NCBI RefSeq assembly: GCF_900106695.1
Contig: NZ_FNMZ01000011.1
Coordinates: 62,001-126,000, forward strand
Reading direction: 5' to 3'
DNA length: 64,000 nucleotides
DNA from: Albimonas donghaensis
GTDB taxonomy: Bacteria > Pseudomonadota > Alphaproteobacteria > Rhodobacterales > Rhodobacteraceae
The notes under the pieces are model-generated. The model was not told the DNA's origin, searched no databases, and worked only from the letters and a program-made list of their open reading frames with translations. Of the stretch, positions 28,561-37,321 are shown piece by piece. A program made the translations under genes and the position numbers. Positions within the stretch are counted from its first letter, which is position 1. Each line of letters opens with the position of its first letter.

Positions 28561-29538
28561 ATGTTCGGTTTCTCAACGGCCCGCCGCCGCCTCTCGGATC
28601 TGACCGAGGCGGAGGTTCTCGCGCTCGCCATCTCGTCCGAGGAGGACGACGCCCGCATTTACGCCACCTATGCCGCCCGGATGCGGGACGAGCACCCGGC
28701 CTCGGCCGCGGTGTTCGACGGCATGGCGAAGGAGGAGGACGCGCATCGCGCCCGCCTGATCGAGGCGTTCAAGGCGCGCTTCGACGGCCCCATTCCGCTG
28801 GTGCGGCGCGAGCATGTGGCGGGCTGGCTGGCCCGCCGCCCGGTGTGGCTGGCCAGGACCCTGAGCCTGGATACCCTGCGCGGCGAGGCGGCGCGGATGG
28901 AGCAGGCGGCGGCGGCCTTCTACGACCGGGCCGCGGCGGCGAGCACCGACCCGGACACCCGCAGGCTTCTGGGCGATCTCGCCGCCGCCGAGCGGGGGCA
29001 CGAACGCGCCGCCGGGGCGCTGGCCGAGGCGCATCTCGACCCCGAGACCCGCGAGGCCGAGGACCAGGCCGACCGCCGCCGCTTCATCCTGACCTGGGTG
29101 CAGCCGGGGCTGGCGGGGCTGATGGACGGCTCGGTCTCGACGCTGGCCCCGATCTTCGCCACGGCCTTCGCCACGCAGGACCCCTGGGTGACGTTCCAGG
29201 TGGGGCTGGCGGCCTCGGTCGGGGCGGGGATCTCGATGGGGTTCACGGAGGCCGCGTCGGATGACGGGGTGATCTCGGGCCGCGGCTCGCCGATCAAGCG
29301 GGGGATCGCGGCGGGGGTGATGACGGCGGTGGGCGGGCTGGGGCATGCGCTGCCCTACCTGATCCCGGATTTCGTCACGGCGACGGTGATCGCGCTGGCG
29401 GTGGTGTTCGTGGAGCTCTGGGCCATCGCCTGGATCCAGAACCGCTGGATGGAGACGCCGTTCCTGCGCGCCGCCCTGCAGGTGGTGGTGGGCGGCGCGC
29501 TGGTGCTGGCGGCGGGCGTTCTGATCGGGGAGATCTAG
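28561..29538 (+). CDS. mbfA: membrane-bound ferritin-like iron exporter MbfA (rubrerythrin-VIT1 fusion)
   Basis: 325 residues. N-terminal ferritin-like/rubrerythrin domain (1-160) with carboxylate and His ligands (EEDD at 27-30, EEDAH at 58-62, MEQAAAAFYDRA, ERGHERAA) joined to a VIT1/CCC1-like membrane domain (about 170-325; LMDGSVSTLAPIFATAFA, SMGFTEAASDDG). MbfA exports iron and protects from iron and peroxide stress. GGAGG ribosome site 5 nt before ATG. The ICE box and nested inverted repeat immediately upstream suggest Irr repression under low iron. Confidence 0.92.
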   Translation: MFGFSTARRRLSDLTEAEVLALAISSEEDDARIYATYAARMRDEHPASAAVFDGMAKEEDAHRARLIEAFKARFDGPIPLVRREHVAGWLARRPVWLARTLSLDTLRGEAARMEQAAAAFYDRAAAASTDPDTRRLLGDLAAAERGHERAAGALAEAHLDPETREAEDQADRRRFILTWVQPGLAGLMDGSVSTLAPIFATAFATQDPWVTFQVGLAASVGAGISMGFTEAASDDGVISGRGSPIKRGIAAGVMTAVGGLGHALPYLIPDFVTATVIALAVVFVELWAIAWIQNRWMETPFLRAALQVVVGGALVLAAGVLIGEI

Positions 29539-29694
29539 GGGCGCCGCGCCCGCGCGGACGCGGGCTGGACCCGGGCGCCCGCGGCGCGGGGAAGCGGTGT
29601 CGCCCGCGGCGGGGGGCGATGGGGGCGCGGGGCGTCGCCTTGCCGCCGCCGCCCGCCGGGCCGCGTCAGGCCCGCCCCCCCTGCGCAGGCCGCG

Positions 29695-30093
29695 TCAGGC
29701 GGTGAAGCCGAAGCCGTCGGGGTCGCGAACCGGGCGGTTGTCCAGCAGGGCCAGAAGGCCGGTGATGAACCGCACCAGCGCCCAGATCACCCACAGCGCC
29801 AGCACCGCGTAGCCGATCAGCACGATGGCCAGCAGCCCGCCGATCACGCAGGCCGCGAGGCCGATCCAGAACGAGCGGATCTGGAACTCGAAATGCCCGG
29901 CGGCGAGCGGGTCGGCCTCGCCGCGCTTCACATAGGCCAGGATCAGCCCGGCCAGCGCGCAGAGCGGCAGAAAGAAGCCGACGAAGTAGAGGATGTAGAC
30001 CAGCTTGGCCGCGTCTCTGCCCGAGAGGCGGCCGGACCCGGCGTCGGGCGCCGCGGAGGGCTGGGGGGCGTGGGGAGAAGGGTCGTGGGTCAT
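29695..30093 (-). CDS. small membrane protein, DUF4870-like
   Basis: 132 residues: Pro/Ser-rich cytoplasmic N-terminus, then three or four hydrophobic segments (about 32-52, 70-92, 95-115). Blocks like HFEFQIRSFWIGL and VRFITGLLALLDNRPV are shared with DUF4870-type membrane proteins of unknown function. ATG at 30093 with ACGGAGC before it. Stands alone between divergent and co-directional neighbours. Confidence 0.65.
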   Translation of the reverse strand: MTHDPSPHAPQPSAAPDAGSGRLSGRDAAKLVYILYFVGFFLPLCALAGLILAYVKRGEADPLAAGHFEFQIRSFWIGLAACVIGGLLAIVLIGYAVLALWVIWALVRFITGLLALLDNRPVRDPDGFGFTA

Positions 30094-30225
30094 GATCGCG
30101 CTCCGTTCCGTTTCGACCCGAGAGGTTGGGGCGGAATGGGGCTTGAGCAAGGCCGCTTCGCGGGAATGAGGCCGCAAACCGGGTCCGGGCAGGCCCGCGG
30201 GGCGGACGGCGCGGGCAGGGCGCGC

Positions 30226-30259
30226 GGCCGGAGCGCCCGGGGTTGCGCGCGCTCCGGCC
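30226..30259 (-). terminator. possible terminator of the VPLPA-tailed gene
   Basis: GGCCGGAGCGC and GCGCTCCGGCC (11-bp stem, 12-nt loop), 16 nt after the stop of the next minus-strand gene; no T-run. Confidence 0.4.
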
Positions 30260-30275
30260 TCCGTCGGCGGGCGGG

Positions 30276-30956
30276 TCAGGCCCTGCGGCGCGCGAGGCCC
30301 AGCGCGCCGAGCCCGGCGATCAGCAGCCAGCCGGCGGCGGGCAGGGGCACGCCCGTGACCGGGGCCTCCGCGTCCACCCAGGTGACGAAACTGGCGTCGC
30401 GGTCGGCGCCGAGCGGCTCCAGCGTGCCGTTGTCGTTATAGTAGCGGTACGGGTTTCCCGCGTCGTAGGGCGCGCCGTTATAATTGGCGACCCAGGTGAG
30501 CGGCACGCTGCCGCCCGTGCGCTGAAGCTCGATGGCGTAGGTGGAGCCGCTGGTGAGGCTGACCGCCGTGGCGAGATCGAATGTGAGCAGGATGGGCGAG
30601 AAGACGGGAAAGCCGGCCGTGGGCACGAACTCGGTCTGGACCGAGAGGTAGTCCGCGTCGAAGTCGGGCGCGCCGTCGACGCCGACCTCCCGGATGCCGA
30701 GCCGGAACTGGAAGGAGTAGCTGCCCGTCACCAGCGCGATGAACTGCATCCCCACCCGCGTGAGGCTGCCGGTCGTCCCCGCGGTGAAGGTCTGGGCCAC
30801 GACGCCGTCGCGCCCGTCCGCCTCGACCGAATAGGTGTAGGTCATCGACGGCAGATACGACTGATCGATCATGGGCGCCGCGGAGGCGGCGGCGGCGCTC
30901 AGCAGCGCCATCGCGCCGACGCCGATGCCGCCGCCGAGAAATCTTGAGAAACGCAC
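30276..30956 (-). CDS. secreted protein with VPLPA-type sorting tail
   Basis: 226 residues from a GTG (30956) preceded by AGGGGA. Signal peptide RFSRFLGGGIGVGAMALLSA ending near ASAA. The body reads like a beta-sandwich (TGSYSFQFRLGI, SGSTYAIELQRTGG), similar to ornament domains that describe fluid or time-like PEP-CTERM proteins. C-terminus GVPLPAAGWLLIAGLGALGL plus ARRRA, an exact VPLPA motif with hydrophobic helix and basic end. Function unknown; predicted to be cleaved and released or anchored by an exosortase-like enzyme not present here. Confidence 0.75.
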   Translation of the reverse strand: MRFSRFLGGGIGVGAMALLSAAAASAAPMIDQSYLPSMTYTYSVEADGRDGVVAQTFTAGTTGSLTRVGMQFIALVTGSYSFQFRLGIREVGVDGAPDFDADYLSVQTEFVPTAGFPVFSPILLTFDLATAVSLTSGSTYAIELQRTGGSVPLTWVANYNGAPYDAGNPYRYYNDNGTLEPLGADRDASFVTWVDAEAPVTGVPLPAAGWLLIAGLGALGLARRRA

Positions 30957-31383
30957 TCGTTCGTCCCCTGCAACACATAGGCGGCGCGGATGACATGCTC
31001 CCGGAGCGATCCGGGAACGCCTTCGCCGCACATACCCGGGGGGCGCCCCCTTGCGCCCGCCGCCTGGTCTGGGCCGCGCAGGTTTCGCGGCCGGGCGCCG
31101 CTAAACGCGAGAATTACGCAGCGCTACGCCATTCACGGGCAAATGGATGACATGGCGGTGAATTCCGGGGGTGGAGCGATGGGTGCGGACGACTTGACGC
31201 AGACATAAGTTGATGGCCGCAACTGTCGGGCGATCTCTCCGGCGACGGAGCCCGTTCCGGCGCAGCGCATCGCCCCTTGGGGGCGGGAGGGACCGCGCGG
31301 GTCCGGATGCGCGAAGGGCCCGCGCGATGATCGCGCGGGCCCCCCGAAGCGGTCTCGGCGCCGAAGCGCGAAGGCGGGTCGGC
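30957..31383. other. 427-nt gap, no gene; holds icd terminator at its right end
   Basis: Between the VPLPA-tailed gene start and the icd stop. Somewhat lower in GC than the surroundings near 31090-31220, which would suit the promoter of the minus-strand gene. No conserved RNA was recognised. Confidence 0.5.
31316..31342 (-). terminator. icd terminator
   Basis: GGGCCCGCGCGA-TGA-TCGCGCGGGCCC, a perfect 12-bp stem with 3-nt loop, 41 nt beyond the icd stop; short pyrimidine tract only. Confidence 0.55.
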
Positions 31384-32598
31384 TCAGCCGGCCAGCGCCT
31401 TGTTGAGGTTCTCGTCCACCTTCTCGAGGAAGCCCATGGTGGTCAGCCACTTCTGGTCGGGGCCGACCAGCAGGGCGAGATCCTTGGTCATGGAGCCGCT
31501 CTCGACCGTGTCGACCACGACCTTCTCCATGGTGGTGGCGAAGTTCAGCAGCGCGTCGTTGCCGTCCAGCTTGGCGCGGTGCTTCAGGCCGCCGGTCCAG
31601 GCGAAGATCGAGGCGATGGAGTTGGTCGAGGTCTCCTTGCCCGCCTGGTGCTGACGGTAGTGCCGGGTGACGGTGCCGTGGGCGGCCTCGGCCTCCACGA
31701 TCTTGCCGTCCGGCGTCATCAGCTGCGAGGTCATCAGGCCGAGCGAGCCGAAGCCCTGGGCCACGGTGTCGGACTGCACGTCGCCGTCGTAGTTCTTGCA
31801 GGCCCAGACGTAGCCGCCGGACCACTTCATGGCGCAGGCGACCATGTCGTCGATCAGGCGGTGCTCGTAGGTGATGCCGGCCTTCTTGAACTTGTCCTCG
31901 AACTCCTGCTCGAAGACCTCCTGGAACAGATCCTTGAAGCGGCCGTCATAGGCCTTGAGGATGGTGTTCTTGGTCGACAGGTAGACCGGCCAGCCGCGGG
32001 CCAGGCCGTAGTTCATCGAGGCGCGGGCGAAGTCGCGGATCGAGTCGTCGAGGTTGTACATCGCCATGGTGACGCCGGCGCCGGGGGCCTGGAAGACCTC
32101 GCGCTCGATCACCTCGCCGTCGTCGCCGACGAACTTGATGGTCAGCTTGCCCTTGCCGGGGAAGCGGAAATCGGTGGCGCGGTACTGGTCGCCGAAGGCG
32201 TGACGGCCGACCACGATGGGCTGGGTCCAGCCGGGCACGAGCCGGGGCACGTTCTTGCAGATGATCGGCTCGCGGAAGATGACGCCGCCGAGGATGTTGC
32301 GGATGGTGCCGTTGGGCGAGCGATACATCGCCTTCAGCCCGAACTCCTCCACCCGGTCCTCGTCGGGGGTGATGGTGGCGCATTTCACGCCGACGCCGAC
32401 TTCCTTGATCTTCTCGGCCGCGTCGATGGTGATCTGGTCGTCGGTGCGGTCACGCTCCTCGATGCCGAGGTCGTAATACAGCAGGTCGACGTCGAGATAG
32501 GGCAGGATCAGCTTCTTCTTGATGAAGTCCCAGATGATCCGGGTCATCTCGTCGCCATCGAGCTCGACGACGGGGTTTTCGACCTTGATCTTGCTCAT
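31384..32598 (-). CDS. icd: NADP-dependent isocitrate dehydrogenase (eukaryotic-like type)
   Basis: 404 residues, homodimeric type [23 protein letters not shown] at the N-terminus, [14 protein letters not shown] (substrate Ser/Asn/Arg), [18 protein letters not shown] and [15 protein letters not shown]. Oxidises isocitrate to 2-oxoglutarate in the TCA cycle. AAGGAGAG ribosome site before ATG 32598. Confidence 0.96.
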   Translation of the reverse strand: MSKIKVENPVVELDGDEMTRIIWDFIKKKLILPYLDVDLLYYDLGIEERDRTDDQITIDAAEKIKEVGVGVKCATITPDEDRVEEFGLKAMYRSPNGTIRNILGGVIFREPIICKNVPRLVPGWTQPIVVGRHAFGDQYRATDFRFPGKGKLTIKFVGDDGEVIEREVFQAPGAGVTMAMYNLDDSIRDFARASMNYGLARGWPVYLSTKNTILKAYDGRFKDLFQEVFEQEFEDKFKKAGITYEHRLIDDMVACAMKWSGGYVWACKNYDGDVQSDTVAQGFGSLGLMTSQLMTPDGKIVEAEAAHGTVTRHYRQHQAGKETSTNSIASIFAWTGGLKHRAKLDGNDALLNFATTMEKVVVDTVESGSMTKDLALLVGPDQKWLTTMGFLEKVDENLNKALAG

Positions 32599-32790
32599 GC
32601 GGCTCTCCTTGAGGCGCGGGGGGTGTCGCGTGGGCGCGCCTGCGGCGCTGGGAGGCCTCGCCGGGGATTCCGGGTTCGGCCAAGTTGGGGCCAACCTACG
32701 ACGACCGACATGCAGCGTCCACATTTCGGACAGGGCAAATCGACCCGTTCGCGGCTAATGCATGCGGCTGCATACAATGAAGGGGCCCGC

Positions 32791-33618
32791 ATGGCAAGTC
32801 TGCGGATGAGACGGTTGAGGATGGGGCTGGGGACGCTGCTGGGCGGGCGGCGGCAGGGGTTCTTCATTCCCTATCGCTACGCGGACGGGGTGGTTCCGCC
32901 CGCGGGCTATCCGGCGGTGGAGGCGCTGTTCGCGGCGGCCGAACCCGCCTTCGCCGCGGTGCTGGACGCCATCGACGGGCTGGCGGAGGAGCTGGCGGCG
33001 CTCGGCGGCCCGGCGCCTGCGCCGCGCTGGGAGCAGGACTGGTTCCCGCGGCTGGACGGGGCGGCGGCCTATGCGCTGGCCCGGACCGCGCCGCCGGGCC
33101 GGATCGTGGAGGTCGGTTCGGGCCATTCCACCCGCTTTCTGGCCCGCGCCGTGGCGGCGGCGGGGGCCGAGACCCGCCAGACCTGCATCGACCCGGCCCC
33201 CCGCGCGGCGCTGCTGGACCTGCCCGTCGACTGGCGGGGGGAGCTGCTCTCGGAGGCGCATCTGCCGCTGTTCGAGGCGCTGGAGCCCGGAGACATGGCG
33301 GTCTTCGACAGCTCGCATCTGCTGCAGCCGGGGACGGATGTGGACCTGATCCTCAACGCCATCCTGCCGGCGCTGGCGCGGGGCGTTCTGGTCCATGTCC
33401 ATGACGTGTTCCTGCCCGACGGCTACCCGGCGGACTGGGAATGGCGGGGTTACGCCGAGCAGAACGGGCTTGCGCCCTGGCTGCTGTCGGGGGCCTTCGC
33501 GCCGGTCTTCGCCTCGCATTACGCCGCGAGGCGGATGGGGGCGGGGGCGCGGCCAGGCGTGGCGGGGCTGCCCTGGGCGGGGGCGCCGGAATCGAGCCTG
33601 TGGATGCGCCGGGTCTGA
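32791..33618 (+). CDS. class I SAM-dependent methyltransferase-like protein
   Basis: 275 residues. Rossmann motif I IVEVGSGHSTRFLARAV, followed by TCIDPAPRAAL and MAVFDSSHLL, as in Methyltransf_24-like proteins. Substrate unknown. ATG at 32791 (MASLRMRRL) follows GAAGGGG; an ATG at 32758 is in frame. Confidence 0.75.
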   Translation: MASLRMRRLRMGLGTLLGGRRQGFFIPYRYADGVVPPAGYPAVEALFAAAEPAFAAVLDAIDGLAEELAALGGPAPAPRWEQDWFPRLDGAAAYALARTAPPGRIVEVGSGHSTRFLARAVAAAGAETRQTCIDPAPRAALLDLPVDWRGELLSEAHLPLFEALEPGDMAVFDSSHLLQPGTDVDLILNAILPALARGVLVHVHDVFLPDGYPADWEWRGYAEQNGLAPWLLSGAFAPVFASHYAARRMGAGARPGVAGLPWAGAPESSLWMRRV

Positions 33619-33702
33619 GGGCGCGCGCCCCGCCGACCGGCGCCGATTTGCGTTTCCCCGCCGCCGGGCGCAGAACGTCGGCGCAAGATCAGGAGCCCGC
33701 CG

Positions 33703-34335
33703 ATGACCGCGCCAGACCCCTCCGCAGCCTTCACGCCCACGCCCATCGCCTTCGACCCCGCCGACCCGACCGAGCGGCGGCTCGCCTTCCTGATGGAGGC
33801 CGACCGTCTCAAGGAGATCGAGCGCGCGGGCCGCGTCGCCGGCGGGCGGCGCGAGAACTCGGCGGAGCATTCCTGGCACCTCGCGCTCTACGCCCTGGCC
33901 CTGGGGTCGGAGGCGGCGGAGGGGGCGAGCGTGGATCGGGTGATCCGGATGCTGCTGATCCACGACCTGGTGGAGATCGACGCCGGCGACACGCCGTTCC
34001 ATGGGGAGAAGCGGGCGGATCTCGACGCCATCGAGGACGCCGCCGCCGCGCGCATCTTCGGCCTGCTGCCCGCGGCGGAGGCGGGGGAGATGCTGGCGCT
34101 GTGGCGGGAATTCGAGGCGGCCGAGACCCCCGACGCCCGCTTCGCCAAGGCGCTGGACCGGATGCAGCCGGTGATGCTGAACCTCGCCACCGGCGGCGGC
34201 ACCTGGCCGGATTTCCGCGTGTCCGAACAGCAGGTGCTGGACCGCTGCGGCCCGCCGATCGCGCGCGGGGCGCCGGGGCTGTGGCCGCGCATCCGCGACC
34301 GGATCAGGGCGTATTTCGCGGCGCGGGGCGCCTGA
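33703..34335 (+). CDS. HD-domain hydrolase, YfbR/HDDC2-like
   Basis: 210 residues. Metal ligands of an HD domain are seen in ENSAEHSWHLALYAL, LLIHDLVEIDAGDTPFHGE and FAKALDRMQPVMLN. Relatives remove phosphate from 5'-deoxynucleotides. Single gene; AGGAG lies 10 nt before ATG. Confidence 0.82.
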   Translation: MTAPDPSAAFTPTPIAFDPADPTERRLAFLMEADRLKEIERAGRVAGGRRENSAEHSWHLALYALALGSEAAEGASVDRVIRMLLIHDLVEIDAGDTPFHGEKRADLDAIEDAAAARIFGLLPAAEAGEMLALWREFEAAETPDARFAKALDRMQPVMLNLATGGGTWPDFRVSEQQVLDRCGPPIARGAPGLWPRIRDRIRAYFAARGA

Positions 34336-34344
34336 GCGGCAGGG

Positions 34345-34689
34345 TCACTTCGCCGGCAACCGCCCCACGAAGTCCAGCGCCATCCCGATCAGCGCGCCGG
34401 CATGGGCGGGGTCGAGCGCCGTTTCCCGCGGGACATGGACGAAATCCGCCGTGGGGCGGCCGCGCATGACCATCGGCGCGGCGCCGGGCAGGGCGAGCGC
34501 GCGGGGCATGGCCTGCGCGCCCACCCGGGCGAAGGCCCCGTGGCCGCCGCGATCGCCCCGCGCCACGGCCAGCATATGCCCGCGCCACATCAGGCAGCAG
34601 CCGCCGAACATGCGCTTTTCCATGACCTCCAGGTCGGCCTCCCCCAGGGCGGCGCGCAGGGCGGCCAGCACCGCCGGATCATGGGCCAT
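34345..34689 (-). CDS. TfoX N-terminal domain protein
   Basis: 114 residues with the TfoX-N blocks VMEKRMFGGCCLMWRGHMLAV and PTADFVHVP. The domain occurs in competence regulators (Sxy/TfoX), but stand-alone copies in alphaproteobacteria have no proven role. GGGAGAG ribosome site. Convergent with the HD gene. Confidence 0.78.
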   Translation of the reverse strand: MAHDPAVLAALRAALGEADLEVMEKRMFGGCCLMWRGHMLAVARGDRGGHGAFARVGAQAMPRALALPGAAPMVMRGRPTADFVHVPRETALDPAHAGALIGMALDFVGRLPAK

Positions 34690-34816
34690 CGCGGCTCTCC
34701 CTATCCCGTCCTCGCCCGCGATCCTGCCCGCCCGCGCGCGCGGGGAAAACCCCTTGGCTCTTGCCCTGCGCGCCTGCGCGGCGTAACCGCGCCCCGATAC
34801 GCAGGAGACCACCCCA

Positions 34817-35662
34817 ATGAGCGGCACCGACAGCGCCAAGACCCCCGTGACCGAGACCCATCAGCCGGTATTCGTGCTGGTGCGCCCGCAATTGGGCGAG
34901 AACATCGGGGCCGCGGCCCGCGCCATGTGGAATTTCGGGCTCGACCAGATGCGCATCGTCGACCCGCGCGACGGCTGGCCCAATCCCCGCGCCATCGCGC
35001 TCAGCTCGGGCGCGAGCCGGGTGCTGGACCGCATGAAGCTGACCGAGACCGTGCCCGGCGCGCTGGAGGATCTCGAATACGTCTACGCCACAACCGCCCG
35101 CCCGCGGGAGCTGACGCGCACCGTCTTCACCCCCGAAGGCGCCATGCGCGACGCCTATGAGCGGATCCGCGCGGGCCAGAAGGTCGGCGTCATGTTCGGG
35201 CCCGAGCGCACGGGGCTGGAGACCGAGGACGTGGTCCGCGCGCAGGCCACGATCTCGGTGCCCGCCAACCCGGCCTTCGCGTCGCTGAACCTTGCGCAAT
35301 GCGTGCTGCTGACCGGCTACGAATGGCGCCGGCAGGCGAGCGAGCTGGAGCATGCGGTGTTCGAGACCCAGCGCGGGGAGATCGCCACGCGGGTCATGGT
35401 CGACCGGATGATCGAGCATCTGGAGAATGAGCTGGAGGGCGCGAACTTCTTCTACCCGGAGGAGAAATCGCGCTCGATCCGCCAGAACATCCGCAACCTC
35501 TTCTCCCGCGCGCCGCTGACCGATCAGGACGTGCGCACGATGCGCGGCGTGATCCGGGCGCTGGCGGAGGGCCCCAAGCGCCTGCGCGCCCGGGCGCTGC
35601 GCGAGGCGGAGACGGCCCCCGGCGGCGCGCAACGGCCCGAGGCGGGGCCGGGCGAGGACTGA
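34817..35662 (+). CDS. trmJ: tRNA/rRNA 2'-O-methyltransferase, TrmJ-type SPOUT
   Basis: 281 residues. SPOUT knot motifs FVLVRPQLGENIGAAARAM, VMFGPERTGLETEDV and PANPAFASLNLAQCVLL. TrmJ methylates the 2'-OH of residue 32 in tRNAs. Single-gene unit followed by a palindromic hairpin. Confidence 0.87.
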   Translation: MSGTDSAKTPVTETHQPVFVLVRPQLGENIGAAARAMWNFGLDQMRIVDPRDGWPNPRAIALSSGASRVLDRMKLTETVPGALEDLEYVYATTARPRELTRTVFTPEGAMRDAYERIRAGQKVGVMFGPERTGLETEDVVRAQATISVPANPAFASLNLAQCVLLTGYEWRRQASELEHAVFETQRGEIATRVMVDRMIEHLENELEGANFFYPEEKSRSIRQNIRNLFSRAPLTDQDVRTMRGVIRALAEGPKRLRARALREAETAPGGAQRPEAGPGED

Positions 35663-35678
35663 GAGCGCGTCCCGCTGC

Positions 35679-35698
35679 GCGGATCGGCGCCGATCCGC
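35679..35698 (+). terminator. 20-bp palindrome after trmJ
   Basis: GCGGATCGGC followed by its exact complement GCCGATCCGC, 16 nt after the trmJ stop; no T-run. Confidence 0.3.
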
Positions 35699-35804
35699 CC
35701 GATTGTCGCCTTGCGGCGTCCGCTTTCGGGGGCGACTCAGGCACGATGAGCGCCCGAGCGCCGCGCGCCGCCGAAGGCCCCGATTCCGGGAGGAGGAGAC
35801 CGCC

Positions 35805-36344
35805 ATGCACCGCGCCATCGCCGCCTGCGTCGCGCTGGCCCTGACCGCCGCCTGCGCGCCGGTCGTGACCGGACCCGTCGCCGGCGGGGCCGTCTACAGC
35901 GACCCCGCGGGCTATTACCGGCGCGAAGCCGTCCATGTTCCCAACTGGCGGGTGTTCTGGATGCGCGACCGCTACCGCGCCCCCTATCACGGCCACCGCC
36001 ACGCTTCGCAGGCGCCGCGCTACCGGGACCATGGCCATGGCTATCGCGACGACCACGGAGGCGGAGGCCCCCGCCGCGACGCGCATCGCGACCGGGACGA
36101 GGACCGCGGGTCCGGTCGCGGCGGCGGACGGCAGGCGGGCCGTGATCGCGACAGGGACCGTGATCGCGACCGCGACCGCGATGGGGCCGGCAAGGGCGAC
36201 CGCGGACGCGACGACGCCCGCGCCCCGCGCCGCGACGACCAGCCCGACCGGCGCCGCCAGCAGAACAATCGCCGCGCCAGCGCCGATGACGGCCCCTGGT
36301 TCCGCCGCGACACCTTCAACGGAACCGGCTCGCCCCCGCGCTGA
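35805..36344 (+). CDS. lipoprotein with Arg/Asp-repeat disordered tail
   Basis: 179 residues. Type II signal peptide with lipobox LTAAC (Cys17). After a short Tyr/Trp-containing stretch (GYYRREAVHVPNWRVFWMRD), the rest is low-complexity: His/Gly-rich then runs of Arg-Asp pairs (about 95-135) coded by degenerate hexamers. Likely anchored to the outer or inner membrane. A GGAGGAGGAG lies before ATG 35805. Next to an RcnB-like gene that also has Asp-Arg repeats, so the pair may work together; function unknown. Confidence 0.72.
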   Translation: MHRAIAACVALALTAACAPVVTGPVAGGAVYSDPAGYYRREAVHVPNWRVFWMRDRYRAPYHGHRHASQAPRYRDHGHGYRDDHGGGGPRRDAHRDRDEDRGSGRGGGRQAGRDRDRDRDRDRDRDGAGKGDRGRDDARAPRRDDQPDRRRQQNNRRASADDGPWFRRDTFNGTGSPPR

Positions 36345-36665
36345 ACCGGCGCGAGGGCCGGACCCGACCCCTTGCCGTGACGCCTTGCCGCCAGGCGGGC
36401 AGGCGTTTCGCGGCCGGGGCGCATCGCCCTGAAATCGCCCGGAAACAGCCTGCGACTCCGCCGCATTCCGCGCCATCCTTGTCGGAACAGGCGGTCGCGA
36501 CGGGGCGACCTGCGATCGACGCCCCCGCCGACCGCCGCCCGATCCGCACGCCGTTCCTCCGGCGCCCGCCCGTGTTCCACGGGCTTCATGACGCCGCCCC
36601 CTCCGGGCTCGCCCGCGCGATGCCGGGCTGACGTTCGGGGGGCGCGCGCTACGCAGGAGACGACC
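36345..36665. other. 321-nt gap between the lipoprotein and RcnB-like genes
   Basis: No gene seen. Contains a GCCCGTG-TTC-CACGGGC hairpin at 36568-36584. A promoter for the RcnB-like gene probably lies here, but no clear boxes are visible. Confidence 0.45.
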
Positions 36666-37070
36666 ATGAAACGCATGTTCGACACCTCGATCCTCGCCGG
36701 CCTCGCGCTCGCCATCGCCGGCGCCGCCGCCGCGCCGGCGCTCGCCGGCCCTCCGGGCGGCGTTCCGCCGGGGCTCGCCAAGAAGGGCGTCAGCGCCAAG
36801 GAATGGCAGCGGTCCAAGGGCAGGGACGACCATGACGACCGCGCCTATTACGATGACCGGGACCGGGACAGGGACCGCGTGATCGTCATCGGAGAGCCGA
36901 TGCCGCGGCGCGCGGATTACGTGATCATCCGCGACTATGACCGTTATCGCCTGTCGCCCCCGCCGCGCGGCTACACCTATTATCGCGCCGACGGCCGGAT
37001 CTGGCAGGTGGCGGACGCCACCAACAAGGTGGCCCAGGCGCTGGGCGCGGTGTCGGCGCTTCTGCGCTGA
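36666..37070 (+). CDS. RcnB-like periplasmic protein
   Basis: 134 residues. Signal peptide (AGLALAIAGAAAAPALA), an Asp/Arg-rich central stretch (DDRDRDRDR) and a C-terminal RcnB-type module, PPPRGYTYYRADGRIWQVAD followed by a hydrophobic end. RcnB in Escherichia modulates Ni/Co homeostasis; related alphaproteobacterial proteins are of unknown role. CAGGAGA ribosome site. Confidence 0.75.
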   Translation: MKRMFDTSILAGLALAIAGAAAAPALAGPPGGVPPGLAKKGVSAKEWQRSKGRDDHDDRAYYDDRDRDRDRVIVIGEPMPRRADYVIIRDYDRYRLSPPPRGYTYYRADGRIWQVADATNKVAQALGAVSALLR

Positions 37071-37131
37071 CCGCGACGCGGCGAGGTCGGGCGCGACGGC
37101 GCCGCGCCGCCGCCCGCATATCCCCCGAGAC

Positions 37132-37161
37132 CCCGCCCGGAGCCGCTCCGGGCGGGTTTTT
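37132..37161 (+). terminator. strong terminator after the RcnB-like gene
   Basis: CCCGCCCGGAG-CCG-CTCCGGGCGGG (perfect 11-bp stem, 3-nt loop) followed by TTTTT, 62 nt after the stop. Confidence 0.9.
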
Positions 37162-37321
37162 CGTCGGGTTTTCCGCCCAGCGGCGCCCCGTCGCTCTTGC
37201 CTCAGCGGGGCGTTCGGGGTGATCTGCGCGCGCCGGCGGGGCAGGGCTCCGCCGCGCCCCACGGCTCCGCCCCATGCGAGGGGAGGGAGCGGCGCGCAAG
37301 TCGGCCAGGAGGCGCCTCGCC

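Noticed and set aside
36120-36190. Hexamer repeat in the Arg/Asp lipoprotein as a slippage switch
   Set aside because: Units are too degenerate, and six-base changes would not shift the frame, so an on/off switch is unlikely.
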